Program-made: the position numbers and the translations under genes
DNA from: Rhinopithecus roxellana
Taxonomy: Eukaryota; Chordata; Mammalia; Primates; Cercopithecidae
Assembly: GCF_007565055.1 (NCBI RefSeq)
Contig: NC_044566.1
Location: forward strand, 58,139,332 to 58,203,331
Reading direction: 5' to 3'
Length of the DNA: 64,000 nt
The notes under the pieces: model-generated
Told to the model about the DNA's origin: nothing
Database searches by the model: none
What the model saw: only the letters and a program-made list of their open reading frames with translations
Shown here: piece by piece, positions 1 to 12,566 of the stretch
Layout of the letters: the number at the start of each line of letters is the position of its first letter
How positions within the stretch are numbered: position 1 is the stretch's first letter

Positions 1-497
1 ATGCACCTAGAAATACCCATTTTTGAGCTGGGTTTTGATTTACCAAATCATAAATATCTACCAACTTATAAAGTTGGGTGTGTTGAGCAGCATTCCATTA
101 TAAGATGGAAAAGGTGTTTGTGGGTGAGCCTGAGAAGGACCGGGAGGTATGAGTAAGCTTCATGAGCTGGTAACCCAAATACTCCCATGTCACTCATTAT
201 GGTTGCAGTAAATGTATCTTCTTCGATTTGTCCCAATGGCAGAGTAAGGAGTTCTTTACAATTAACAGTAGAGGAGAAAACCAACAAACTTTGGCTTATG
301 GATGGATGCAAGCCAAAAATAGACGGTGGTTGCATTACAGCCACTCTCTGTAATGGTTCTTAAAGACAAGGAAGGGGAGTCTTCTCTTCCAAATGGGAAG
401 AACAGTGAGCAGTGCATCTGGTCATAAACTGTATGAAGCAAGTGGCCTGAAGTTATAAGCATTATTATATCTGTCACGTCTTCTGTGGCCATAAGAT
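1..497 (+). mobile_element. ERVL/MaLR-type endogenous retrovirus internal fragment
   Basis: The stretch resembles the internal (pol-derived) part of ERVL/MaLR elements such as MST-int or MLT1-int, in sense orientation. The recognisable part is around the RNase H region, where the tract near 295-345 matches the conserved start of that domain. No LTR is present in the window. It is heavily mutated: the plus-strand frame carries stops and the short open frames are on the opposite strand, so it cannot encode protein. The left end runs off the window; the right end merges into antisense L1 near 497. The family call is from memory and the exact subfamily is uncertain. Confidence 0.6.
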
Positions 498-699
498 CTC
501 ATTCTTCATGCAAATATTGAGGAGTGGAATTACTAAAACATAGGGAATATTAATGTGTTGTGTCAGTAGATATTGCCAAAGTGTTTCCCAAAGTACCTAT
601 CTATACACACTCCCAAAAGCAATGTATGAAAGTGCCTGTTGCTCTACATTCTTTTCAAAGTATGGTATTACAAATCTTTTCAATTTTAGCCATTCTGTT

Positions 700-768
700 G
701 ATATATATATACATGTATAATGTGTGTGTGTGTATATATATACACACACACATATATACACATGTACA
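700..768. repeat. TA/TG microsatellite with palindromic core
   Basis: Alternating purine-pyrimidine tract inside the old L1. Positions 721-752 read TG repeats, then TA repeats, then CA repeats, so the tract is close to a perfect inverted repeat and could extrude a hairpin or adopt Z-DNA. Confidence 0.95.
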
Positions 769-1409
769 TAATTTGGACATCTTATTTTCTCATGCTTCTG
801 ATCAATTCTCTTGCTTATTTCAAAAGTTTGGTTTATTCTTTTTTTGGAGATCTTTATATATTCTGGATGTGAGTCATTCGTTAGATATATGTAATGTAAA
901 TAATTTATCACATTCTGTGACTTGCCTTTCTACTATTTTAATGTTTTCTCTTGAGGAAGCAAAGTTCTTAATTTTAATGAAGTCTACCCTATAAGTCTTC
1001 TCCTTATTGTTAATGCTTTATGTTTTCTGTTTCAAAAATCTATGCCTACCCCAAACTCTTGAATATGTTCTCTCATTTCCCTCTATAAGTTTTCCTATTT
1101 TACTTCATATATTTAGGTCTGTGATTCATCTCAAATTAATTTTTGCTTATAATGTGAGGCAGAGGTTATGATTCATATGTATATCCAGTCAACCCAGCAC
1201 CATTTATTGAAAAGGTCAACCTTCCTTCACTGAACTGCAGTGGCACTTTTGTTATGTATTAGAGGACTTGTATGTGGATCTTTCTCCATTCCATTCTTCT
1301 ATTTGTTGATCATTGTCCCCAATGCACAATGACTTTCATACATAGTTGATTTCATAATTGATGTTGTATTCTGATGCTTTACTAATTTGCTTATTATTTG
1401 CTTTATTTA

Positions 1410-1466
1410 TATTGGTGCAAAAGTAATTGCTTTTAATGGCAAAACTGCAATTACTTTTGCATCAAT
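1410..1466. mobile_element. MADE1 (mariner-derived MITE), internally shortened
   Basis: Short palindromic element flanked by TA, inserted in the old L1. The arms 1416-1430 and 1447-1461 are perfect 15-base reverse complements (TGCAAAAGTAATTGC on the left). The full MADE1 consensus is about 80 bp, so this copy has lost part of the centre and the ends. MADE1 hairpins are the known source of the primate miR-548 family. Whether this copy is transcribed or processed cannot be seen here. Confidence 0.85.
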
Positions 1467-1755
1467 AGAGTAATTTATTTGTTGAGCCTTTTGGATATTT
1501 TTACATACAGAATTATGTTATCAAAAAATAATGATCTTTTTTTGTTCTCCTTTCAAATATCTACAATGTTGATTTCTTTTCCTTACCTTATTACAGTGCC
1601 TAAGCACTCAAGTAAAATATTGATATGTTTATTTTGTTGCAAACTTCATGGAGGAAGCAGTAAATATGTGATCCATAAACTCCAGTTACATGTAGGGGGT
1701 TTTAAAGATGTTGATCAGATTAGGAAACTTCCCACTGTTTCCACTTTGGTGAAAA

Positions 1756-1791
1756 ATATTATTATTATTATTATTATTATTATTTTACTGA
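1756..1791. repeat. (TTA)n microsatellite
   Basis: About eleven ATT/TTA units just upstream of the Alu insertion, within the old L1. Confidence 0.95.
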
Positions 1792-1843
1792 AACAGACAT
1801 CATAGAAGCCAGAGATCTTATATTAAAGAAGGGACTGAATTTT

Positions 1844-2132
1844 GGCAGGGCACAGTGGCTCACGTCTATAATCCCAGCACTTTGGGAGGCCGAGACGGTT
1901 GGATCACCTGAGTTCATGAGTTTGAGACCAGCCTGACCAACATTGAGAAAACCTGTCTCTACTAAAAATACAAAATTAGTTGGGCGTGGTTTCTCATGCC
2001 TGTAATCCCAGCTACTTGGGAGGCTGAGGCAGGAGAATCACTTGAACCTGGGACGCGGAGGTTGCGGTGAGCTGAGATGGCGCCACTGCACTCCAGTCTG
2101 GGCAACAAGAGCATAACTGTCTCACAAAAAAA
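1844..2132 (+). mobile_element. AluS, plus strand, with target-site duplication
   Basis: Complete dimeric Alu with left arm, middle A-rich linker, right arm and A-tail. It is flanked by an exact duplication of 19 bases (AAAGAAGGGACTGAATTTT at 1825-1843 and 2133-2151). The S-type assignment rests on diagnostic text such as the arm junction and the 'gagaatcacttgaacc' segment. It inserted into the old L1. Confidence 0.95.
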
Positions 2133-3670
2133 AAAGAAGGGACTGAATTTTAACTAATGCTTTATCTCCATTTGTTAAGATGTGATCATGTTTTTCTCCT
2201 TTAGTCTACTAATGTGATAAGTTATATTGATTTTTTTAATATTAAACCAACTGTATATTCCTGGAATAAACCTCACATGATCATGATTTATTGTCTTTCA
2301 TATGGCATTGAATTTGGTTATTAACTTATTCAGTGTTTTTGTATAGTATTCGTCAACATTTTATTTCTTTGGTCAGATTTGGTATTGAGGTTATGCTGCC
2401 TTACAAACTAGGTTGAAAAATATTTTCTTTTTTTCTATTATTTGGAAGAATTTGTGTTATATTGGTATCATTTCTTCTTTAGCTATTTGGAAAAAATCAT
2501 CAGTGAAGCTATGTAAGCCTACAGTTGAAATTTTTTTTTTTCCTGGGTGGGGAGAGGTGAGGGTTTTAATTTAAGGTTCAATTTATTTGACAAGTATAGG
2601 ACTGTTCAAATTTTCTCTCGTTTTGTTGGTTCAGTTTTTAATTGTATTTTTTAATTTGCTCACTTCATCTAAAATTTCAGATTTACTGATATAAAATTAT
2701 GTATAGCATACTTTTATTGTTTATTCAATGAATGTAATATCTCTAATGATATCCTCTTTTTCACTCAGATTATTGATAAATTATGCCTTCTTTTCCTAAA
2801 CCTTGCTAGAGGCTTACCTGTTTGATTAATTTTGTCAAATAACTTGCTTTTGACTGCATTTATTTTTTTCTATTGTATTTTTTCACTATTTTGTTAATGC
2901 TTATTTTTATTCATTTATCCTTACTTTGATTCTTCAACTTTATTTTAAAATTTATTTTGCCATGTTTTTCTAAATTTTTTTGGTAGATACTTAGATCATT
3001 AATTTTCATCTTGTCTTCTTTTCTCCTATATATATTTAATGCTATACAACTTTAGATGCATCATACAAATTTTGATACGTGATGTTTTTAGTATTATTTA
3101 GATTAAATGATTTTAATCTTCTTTATGATTTTGTCTTTGGATCTGAATGGGTCATTCAGAAGTGAATTGTTCAATTTCTAAAAATTTGCTAGTTTTTCAT
3201 TTATCACTTTTAAAATTGACTTAATTCCTGTGGATTTAGACAGCATTCTTGTTATAATTGTAATTTATAGAATTTATTGAAACTTGCCTTATGGCCTAGC
3301 TAAGGGTTTATTTTGGCAAATATTCTATGTACATTTTAAAAGAGTATAGATTCTATAGGTGATGAATGCAAAATAAATTAATGAGATTAGATTTGATAAA
3401 TGTGTTCAAATCCTCGCTATCCTTAGGAAATTTTTTTATTCTTTAAGTTGCTGAGGGCACTATTAAGACTGTCCACTATAATTTTGAGTATATCCTATTC
3501 CCTCCAGATACTGCCAATATTTATTTAATATTTTTGGTATTACACTGTTAGCACATACATTTCAAATTATTGTAATTTTCTCTTTTATTATTATCAAATT
3601 TGCCTTTATTTCAGGTACAACTTATTAACAGAAAGGTAAAGTTTCAGTTAATGGCATTCTTTTAGCTAAT

Positions 3671-6600
3671 TTTTAGCTATTTTATTTTTAATTGGCAATT
3701 ATACATATTTATGGGTGTAGTGTGATGTTTTGATATATTTATAAATTATGTAATAATCAAGTCAGGTATCTCAAACATGTATGATTTCTTTGTATGAAGG
3801 CATTCCAAATCAGTTCCAGCTATTTTGAATTGTACAATGTATTACCTGTTTCACTATATCGTGCAACAGCCACTGCATAGCATTCTTTGACTACTGCCTC
3901 CCTTCTTTCCTTCCCTGCTGCCTTCCTCAGCCTCTAGGAACCACTGTTCTACACTCTGTCTATGAGATCAAGTTTTTTAGCTCCCTCATATAAATGAAAT
4001 CAGGTATTTAGCCTTCTGTGCTTAGCTTATTTCACTTAATTTTTCTCCAGATTTTTCTATATCTAAAAAATGACAGGATTTCGTTCTTTTTGTGGCTGAA
4101 TAGTATTTCATTGTGCATATATGCTGTACTTTTTAATCCATTCATCTGTTGATGGACACTTAAGTTGATTCCGTATCTTAGTTATTGTGAATAATGCTGC
4201 AATGAAGATAGGAGTGCAGATATCTCTTCAAAATACTAATTTCATTTCCTCTGGATACATGCCCAGTAGGGGGATTGCTGGATCAAATGATAGTTCAGTT
4301 TTTAATTTTTTGAGGAACTCTCATACTGTTGACAATAGTGGTTGTGCTAATTTACATTCCAACCAACGGTCTGTAAAAATTCTCTTTTCTCAACGTCCTT
4401 GCCATCATTTGTTATTCTTTTGTTTCTGATAATTGCCATTCTAACTGGGGTGAGGTGCTATCTATACATTGTGGTTTTTGTTTTCATTTCCCTGATGATC
4501 AGCAATGTTGAGCAGTTTTTCATATACCAGTTACCTATTTGCATACTTTATTTTGAGAAATGGCTACTCGGGTCTTTCACTCATTTCTAAATCAGATTGT
4601 TTGTTTGATTTTGTTGTTGTTGTTGTCGTTATTGAGTTGTTTGAGATGTTTTATAATTTCATAGATTTGGGTCTTACATTTAAATCTTGAGTTTATCTTG
4701 AGTTTTTTTGTTTAAGTGGTGAGAGACAAAGGTCCAGTTTCATACTTCTGTACCAGTTTTACTCAGCTCTATTTATTGAAGATACTGTCCTTCCCCATTG
4801 TGTATTTTTGGGGCCTCTATGGAAAATCTGTTGGCTGTACATGTATGGATTTATTTTTGAATTCTCTATTCTATTTCATTGGTCTATGTGTCTGTGTTTT
4901 GGCCAGTAGCATGCTGTTTAATTATTATAGTTTCATAGTATATTTTTGGCTTAGTGTGATGCCTCCAGATTTGTACTTTTTGCTAAAGATTGCTTTGACT
5001 ATTTTGGTGTTTTCTAATTTCATACCAATTTAAAAATTTTTTCCACTTCTATGAAGAATGTCATTGGTATTTTGATAGAGATTTCACTGCATCTGTAGAT
5101 AGCTTTGGGAGTATGGGCATTTTAACAATATTAATTCTTCCAATCAATGAACATGGGATATCTTGCAATTTATTTGTGCCCTCTTCAATTTCTTCCATCA
5201 ATATTTTATAATTTTTATTGCAGAGATATTTCACTTTCTTAATTAAATATATTTCTGGATATTTTGCTTTTGTAGCTATGGTAAATTGATTTTTTAAAAT
5301 TTCTTTTTCCAATAGTTTGCCATTAATGTATAGAAGTTCCACTAATTTTTGTATGTTGATTTTCTATCCTGTGACTTTACTAAATTTATTTTAATTTTTT
5401 TCATGTGTTTGAAGTCTTCAGGGTTTTCTGTATACAAGATCATGCTATCTTATCATGATCTTATATATAGAAAACAACAAAGAAACAGGGACAATTCAAC
5501 TTCCTCCTAATTTGGATGCCCTTTATTTCTGTGTGTGTGTGTGTGTGTTTTTCTGTTTTTTGTTTTGTTTTGTTTTGTTTTGTTTGTTTGTTTGTTTGTT
5601 TTGCCTAATTGTTCTGGCTAGGACTTCTAGTAATATTTTGATTTTAGAGAAAAAGCTTTCAACTTTTCCCCATTCAGTATGTTAGCTGTGGGTTTGTCAT
5701 GTATGGTCTTTATTATGTTAAGGTATGCTCTTTCTATAACTAATTTGTGGAGAGTTTTTATCATGAAGGGATGCTGAATTTTATCAAAAGCTTTTTCTGC
5801 ATATATTGAAATAGTCATATGGTTTTTGTTCTTGGTTCTGTTAATGTGCTGTATTATGTTTATTGATTTGCCTACACCGAACCATCCTTGTATCTTTGGG
5901 ACAAAACTCACTTGATCATGGTAAATGATTTTTTTACTGTACTGTTGAATTTGATTTGCTATTATTTTGTTGAAGATTTTTACAGCTATGTTTATCAGCG
6001 ATATTGGCCTGTGGTTTTCTTTTTTGTGTGTCCCTGTTTAGTTTGGGTATCAGAGTAATGCTGACCTCAAAGAATGAATTTGGTAGAAATTCCTTCCCTT
6101 TTAATTTTGTGGAATGGTTTGAGGAGAATTGACGTTAGTTCTTTAAAAGTCTGACAGAATTCAGGAGTGAAGCCATCAGATTCTGGGCTTTTCTTTTGTA
6201 AAGAGACTTTCTCATTAAAAATTATTGGCATGTTCAAGTTTTCTGTTTTTTCGTGATTCAATTTTGGTAGGTTATATGTGTCCAGAAATTTATCTATATC
6301 TTCTGGGTTTTCTAAATTATTGACATATAGTTGTTCCTAATAGTCTCTTATAATCTTTTATACTTCTATGGTATGAATTGTAACATTTCTTTATCATTTC
6401 TGGTTTTGTTTGAGTTCTCTTTCTCTCTCTTTAGCTAGTCTAGCTGAAAGGCTTGTGGATTTTATTTTTTTTAAACCAACTCTTTATTTCATTGATCTCT
6501 TGTATTTTTATCTCTCTTTATTTATTTCTGCTCTGATTTTATTACCTCTTTTCTTTGAATAATTTGGGGTTTAGTTTGTTCTTGCTTTTTGTTTGTTGTG

Positions 6601-9350
6601 TAAAGTTGTTTATTTGAGATCTTTCTACCTTTTCTTTGATGGTGTTATAGATACAGAGGTCTCTGTTAGGACTCTTTTTGCTATATTTCATAGGTTTTCA
6701 TATGTTATGTTCCCATTTTCATTTGTCTTCAGAAAGATTTTTAACTTTATTTTTTATTTTTCCATTAACTTATTAGTTGTTCAGGAGCATGTTGTTTAAT
6801 TTTCATTTATTTGTACAATTTCTAAAGTGCTTCCTATTATTGATTTCTATGTTTATTTCAAAATGGTCTAAAAACAAATAATTTCGATTTTCAAAAATTT
6901 GTTAAGAATTTTTTTTGGCCTAACATATGATTTATCCTAGAGAATGTTCTAGGAGCTGTTGAGAAAAATGAGTGTTCTTCAGCTGTTAGGAGAAATGTTC
7001 TATAACTTTCTGTTGGGTTCATTTTGTCTAGAGTGCAATTTTAACTGCTGCTTCTTTGTTGATTTTCTGTCTGAATGATTTGTCCATTACTGAGATGAAT
7101 TGCTGAAGTCCCCTACTATTATTGTATTGTAGTGTGTTGTGCCATTTAGGCCTATTAATATTTTCTTTATATTTTTAGGTTTTTCATTATTGGGTTCATG
7201 TGTATTTATATTGTTATACACTCTTGCTCTATTATCATTATATAATGGCCTTCCTTTTGTCGTTTTACAGTGTTTGACTAAAAGACTATTTTATCTGATA
7301 TAATATAAGTACTCCTGCTTATTTCTGGTTTCCATTTGCATAGAATATTTTTTTCCATCTCTTCACTTTTAGTTTTTGCATGTTATAGTTTTTAAATGTA
7401 TTATTATGTTATTATTTTAATAAGTTTATCTTTTAATCTTCGTACTTCATACTATATGTAAAAATAGTTTGTGTGCTATGATTACCATACTAGAGTATTC
7501 TGAATTCATCTATATTCTTATTTTTACCAGTGAGTTTTATACTTTCAGCTGTTTTTGTGTTACACATCAGCATTCTTTTCTTTTAGTTTGAAGAACATCC
7601 TCTAGCATTTCTTGTAATACAGCTCTGGAGGTGATGAATTCTTTCAACTTTGCGTCTGGGAGTGTTTATTTTTCCTTCATGTCTGAGGATGATTGTGCTG
7701 GTTATAATATTGTTGTTGGCTGTTTTTTTGTTTGTTTGTTTTCCTTCCTTGAACACATTGAAAAATGTAATCCTTTTCTCTCCAGGACTGTGAAGTCCTT
7801 CTCTGCTCTGAAGTCTGCTGCCAGATGTATTGTAACTCCCTTATATGTCATCTGCTTTTTTTCCCCCTTGCTGCTTTCAGGATACTCTCTTTGTCTTTGA
7901 TCTTTGAGGATCTGATTATAATGTATTTGGACAAGTCTTATTTATTTAAGCCCAGTTGGTGGCCTTTGATCGTTCTGTAACTGGATATTTATAACTTTCT
8001 CCAAGTTTGGAAAGTTTTACACTATTATTTCCTTGAATAAGCTTTCTACCCTTTTATCATTCTTTACTCCCTCTCAAATGTTAATGGCATACATTCACTC
8101 TTTTGATGTGACTGAATAGATGCCGTATCATTTTTGTCATTCCTTTTCATTATTTTTTTCCTCTTCTGACTGTGTATTTTCAAATATTTTCTCTCTAAGC
8201 TTACTAATTCTTACTTCTCCTTGATCAGTTCTACTGTTAAGTTTCTCTATTGCAGTTTTCACTTCATTCCTTGTTTTTTTTTTTTTTTAGCTTCAGGATT
8301 TCTGTTTTATTTTAATAATTATTTTAATCTCTGGTAAATTTCTCTGATAAATTTCTAAATTGTTTCTCTATGTTCTATTGGTATTTGCTGAGTTTCCTTA
8401 AAAGAGACATTTTGAATTCTCAGTCTAAGACCTCACGCATCTCCATCTCTTCAGGGTCAATCACTGGCAATTTGTTTCATCTATTTTGTGATGTCATAGT
8501 TCCCTGATTGCTCCTCATTTTTATGAACATATGTTGATGTCTACACATTGAAGAAAGGAGTATTTATTTCAGCATTTACTGTCTGTGTTTGTTTATGTAG
8601 ATCTTTTTATAGTGTCTCTGTCTAGAAATCTTGCGTAGATTGACTGTTGTGACCCCTTAGTCTGAGATCACTCTCCCCTTTTCAGTACTAGACGGTGCCT
8701 TAAATTCAGGTTCACTGCTAATCTTGTGAGGGCTTCAAGGTCGATGTGGCACCCAACTCAGATGGGCTTGGGGAAACCTAAAGGGGTACCTGGACTTTGT
8801 GGGAAAGCCATCTAGGGATTTATGTTCAAAGGATTTGTGGACCATACTCCCTGTACAGTGGTGCTTCTGAACAGCCTCTCTGAGTTGATGTCTCCTCTGG
8901 CTGTCATGAAGAGCAGGCTTTGAGAACCAAGTGGTGCCTGCTTCTACTCCCATCTCTGCTCTTTGCCTCTAGCTGACCTCAAGTGTTCTAGCTTTGCAGG
9001 TGTTTGTAATGCTTCCTGTGTGCTGAGGCAGAAACAAGTCTTCCAGGAGGATAGAGAAGCTGGAGATCCATCTCCAACTCACTTTTTTCAGTGTAAAAAT
9101 GAAATCCAAGGGAATTTTCTACATGTGGTGGCTTGCAAGCTTGGAGGAGGGGTATCTTGGTCAAGAAGAACAATTTACCTTACTGTCTACTTGCTGTCTT
9201 TCCTCTGGTCTGCAGCCTAAGGAATTGTCACAACTTCAGTTTTGCATTCTGGTATATTCTGAATAATAATCTCCCACTGGCTGGTTGTTAATTGGTTTTA
9301 CGTGGGGGTGAGTGAAGCCATATAGCTCTTACTCTGTCATTTTTCTGACT
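3671..9350 (-). mobile_element. Near full-length old L1 (L1M class), antisense, inserted into another L1
   Basis: Minus-strand L1 of about 5.7 kb. From right to left: 5' UTR-like sequence (about 8450-9350), ORF1 region with coiled-coil-type text (about 7560-8450), ORF2 (about 4050-7500) and 3' UTR with an A-rich end near 3675-3690. Minus-strand open pieces confirm ORF2 order: 6067-6261 (pre-RT, with KKSPESDGFTPEF), 5627-5911 (RT start, with YAEKAFDKIQHPF) and 5061-5342 (downstream, with IPCSLIGRINIVKMPILPK). Many stops and frameshifts make it dead. A likely diverged target duplication is 3654-3670 and 9351-9367. The element splits an older L1. Confidence 0.85.
5528..5604. repeat. (TG)n-(TTTTG)n-(TTTG)n compound microsatellite
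   Basis: Run of TG units followed by TTTTG and TTTG units inside the ORF2 region of the nested L1. It interrupts the L1 frame and generates a spurious plus-strand open frame (5455-5685). Confidence 0.95.
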
Positions 9351-9945
9351 GATTACTTTTGCATAATGTATCTATCTCCATTTTTTCAATTTTATTCTTT
9401 ATGTGTCCTTAAATTTAAGGTGTGTTTCTTGTAAATAACATATAGTTTTTATAAAAAAATTTGCTTTAGCCATCTTTTTCTAATAATTAGAGAAAATAGT
9501 CAGTTTAGATTTAATATAATTACTAATATATGTATCTTTAAATTTAACACTCACTATTCATTTAATTTGTGTTGCATATGCTTTTCTTTCTTAATAGGGC
9601 AATTTTTATTTTTCAGTCTCACCACTCAACTAGTTTTTCAGCTGTATGATTTATTTTTATTATTTTTTATTATTTAATACTAAAACATTTGTGCTTAATT
9701 TTTAAAGCTTTGAATAAATTTATACTTGTTCATTTTCTTGGACAGTGCAAGGCTCTTAAAACATTTTAGCTCCATTTATCTCAGTTCCATATTTAGCATT
9801 ATTGCTGTGCATTTTAATTCTGTATATATTAAAGCTTATAATATCCTATTATGTTATATTTATCAATGTTCATTTAAGTTTATCTACATAATTACCATTT
9901 TAAATACTCTTCATTCCATCCTGCAGGCCTATTCTTCTGTGTAAG
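9351..9945 (-). mobile_element. Old L1 (L1M class), part 2, antisense
   Basis: Antisense ORF2 text resumes directly after the nested L1, continuing the element that stops at 3670; the segment around 9351-9470 matches the part of ORF2 expected next. The right boundary is soft because similarity fades after about 9900. Confidence 0.7.
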
Positions 9946-10094
9946 GTCATTTGACCTAAATAACCTAAATAGTAAATTCCATTTAACATTTCCAATAGTA
10001 CTATTTCGATACTAAGTAAATTTGGATCTGCTATTTAGGTTCTTTAAGATTACAAAATAGGGATTAACTGGTACCTAATTTATGAATTTGGGTG

Positions 10095-10175
10095 GTCTGA
10101 ATGAGATAATACACATATAGTGGTTAGGCAATTACCAGACACATAGTAACCATTCAATAAATGGTAACTAAAAGT
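10095..10175 (+). mobile_element. MIR fragment, 3' half
   Basis: Matches the sense 3' part of MIR ('aatgagataat ... cacatagtaa..ttcaataaatggtaact'). Confidence 0.75.
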
Positions 10176-11437
10176 ATAATCAATATCATTTTTACTGTTT
10201 TTATTGTTTTAGGTTAATTATGTGCTTTTGTTTATGTATTACCTTATATTCAAGCTAAAAAATACCTAGATAATATGCCCATTTAATATTGTACTGCTCA
10301 CTATTTTCATTCAAATTTTTATCCCAAACACTAAATCAATTTCAGTTATATTTTGAGACTTTTTAATAAGAAAACAAATTATCTTATGTTACATTTCTCA
10401 GTTCCAAATAATTATAGACGAGAAAAAATCAAACTTAGAAAAATCAAAAGGTTAAGTTGAAACATGGGCATTCTTTGCATAATCAACAAGGTGGTTTCAA
10501 ATTTGTTGGAAAATATTTCACTTTGTGGTCCATAGGTTGATGTACTCAAAGCAAGATAATACCATATAACACATACAGTCAAGGTAGAGAAAAATTACTC
10601 TGATATTTCAGGTCACTAGTAGCAGTTTAGGTTACTGTATGGTTGATTGGAAAATGTGATTATCATTCAGAATGTCAAAACAACTGTTAATTTGATGTCA
10701 AATGTGGATGTAAAATCATAATAATTATTATTTACAATCTAAAATGCAACACTTAGTTACTTCAGTTTAATTCAATTAACCTTTAAAGAGCTAAATGCTA
10801 TACTTATGAGGACCAATTATTGTTTTGTTTTGACAGCTTGAATTTGGCTACATATTTGGGTACCAAGGCTAAATAATTGTTTATATTAGGTTTCCAATTT
10901 AATAGACTGATACATATTTTTAGAAAAATAGTAATTATGCTTTCAATATGTGCCAGACACTCCATTAATTCCTTGGAGGTATAAGGATAAGATATGGCTC
11001 TTGTTCTCAAATATCTCACAGTCTAGCAGGTATGCTGGACATTTCATTTTAGATGTAAATTTTAGTGATTATTTACAATCTTCCTTCAAAAAGTATTCAT
11101 ATCTTAACTTATAAAAATAACAGTGGGTTATTTACCTAAATATGAAATAATCAAAATTCAAATTGAGGATGGGCCTGATACTACCACTTAGGCATAGAAG
11201 TTTATGCAGTAATACTTTAAAGCCAAAAAGAAATGCATCAAACTACAAATTTCCCTTTTAGGTATTTAGGAACCTTATCATGGCAGTGAAACAAAGCAGG
11301 ATGTGTCCATGTGAGATGGATATATCTACCATTATTGGTGCCAAAAGAACACAGACAGAGGCACATTGACATTGTTAATATTTTCATACTTAACAGCACT
11401 TTTGCAAAGCCTTATAATTATCACATTGTGGTATAAT
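10176..11437. other. Mostly single-copy AT-rich stretch with one L2-like remnant
   Basis: No gene seen. The 71-codon minus-strand open frame at 10804-11019 has no recognisable content. Around 10935-11030 the text resembles the antisense 3' end of an L2 element ('atgtgccagacact ... ctcacagtctagcagg'). The rest gives no family I recognise. Confidence 0.5.
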
Positions 11438-11500
11438 TTTATATCTCTATCTCTATCGATCTATCTATCTATCTATCTATCCATCATCTATCAGTCTATC
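11438..11500. repeat. (CTAT)n microsatellite
   Basis: Imperfect CTAT/CTCT units followed by ATCC/ATCA variants. Confidence 0.95.
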
Positions 11501-11619
11501 TTTGTCCTTGGTTCCTGGTACAAAGCTTAGAATCTCTTGGAATTTCCTGAGTCATAGAAACATCCTTCATTATTAATAACAAACTCCTTTCAACCATACC
11601 CAAGTTTATGCTGATCAGA

Positions 11620-12240
11620 GGGTCCTAGATAGTTTGAAAATGGGGACTGGTTGCCAGAGAAACCAATCATACGATTACAAGGTTGGAATTTTCAGACTCT
11701 ATCCCACTCTACCTGGGGAAGGGAGAGGGACTAGAGATTGAGTTCAATCGCATGGTCAGTGATTTATCAATCATGCCTAAGTCATGAAATCTTGATTAAA
11801 AACTCTGTGAGGCTTGGGGACTTCCTGATCAGTGCACATTTTGATGTACCATATGCTGGCTCTACTGGGACAGAAGTTCTTGCATTCCCCTCAAAATCTT
11901 GCCCTATAGGTCTCCTTCCTATATTGTATCCTTTATAACAAAACTGCAATTGTAAGTTTATCACTTTCTTGAGTTCTGTGACCCATCCTAGCAAATTATC
12001 AAATCTGGCGGAGAGGATGGGGGTTGTAGGAAGCCCCCAAATTGTAGTCAGCTGGGTAGGAAGTGCAGGTGGTTTGGGGTCACCCAGGCCTTGTGGCTGG
12101 CATCTGAAATGGGAGTAATTTTGTGAGACAGAATCCCTTCACCTGCAGGGTCTGTGCTAAATTTGCATAGTTAGTGTGAGAATTAAATTGAATCATATGA
12201 CACTCAGAAGATTGGTGTAAAATCATTGATGTTGGAGTAT
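11620..12240 (+). mobile_element. Probable ERV LTR remnant, family not resolved
   Basis: The segment resembles a known LTR type in sense orientation. It has a 'tatatt..tcctttataa' polyadenylation-like segment near 11920, an R/U5-like 'ttcttgagttctgtgacccatcctagcaaatta' block and a 3' part with 'tggcatctgaaatggga'. The AATAAA is degraded. No flanking internal sequence is visible, so it would be a solo LTR. An AluJ follows directly. Family name and exact ends are uncertain. Confidence 0.5.
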
Positions 12241-12263
12241 ACACATTAAAAAAAATTATTTGG

Positions 12264-12566
12264 GGGCCAAATGTGGTGGCTGATGCCTGTAATGCCAGCA
12301 CTTTTGGAGGCCAAGGTGGGAGGATACCTTGAGGCCAGGAGTTTGAGGCCAGATTGAACAACCTAGTGAGACCCTGTCCCTATAAAAAGAAATTTAAAAA
12401 TTAGCCAGACATGGTGGCTTGTGTCTATAGTACCAGCTACGTGGGAGACTGAGGTGGGAGAATCACTTGAGCCCAAGAGTTCAAGGCTACAGTGAGCTAT
12501 GATCATACCATTGCCCTACAGCCTGGGGAAGAGATGGAGATGCTATCTCAAAAAATAAAAATAAAA
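12264..12566 (+). mobile_element. AluJ, plus strand
   Basis: Complete but diverged dimeric Alu with J-type positions ('gaggccaggagtttgaggccagattgaacaac', 'cacttgagcccaagagttcaaggct'). The tail is A-rich with interspersed T. No clear target duplication remains. Confidence 0.92.

Larger units (their letters stand above)
498..3670 (-). mobile_element. Old L1 (L1M class), part 1: 3' region and ORF2, antisense
   Basis: Read on the minus strand, this is an ancient L1 running from its 3' region (left) into ORF2 (right). The plus strand shows the typical antisense ORF2 text, for example around 850-1240 and 2160-3650. It is interrupted by a MADE1 element (1410-1466) and an Alu (1844-2132), and then by a younger L1 (3671-9350), after which it resumes at 9351. 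All frames are broken by stops and indels. Open frames such as 560-994 and 1479-1805 on the plus strand are shadows of this element. Confidence 0.8.

Noticed and set aside
560..994. 144-codon plus-strand open frame
   Set aside because: Antisense shadow of an old L1 plus a TA/TG microsatellite.
5061..6261. Minus-strand frames with reverse-transcriptase motifs
   Set aside because: Real ORF2 remnants of the nested L1 but interrupted by many stops; not an intact gene, so annotated only as part of the element.
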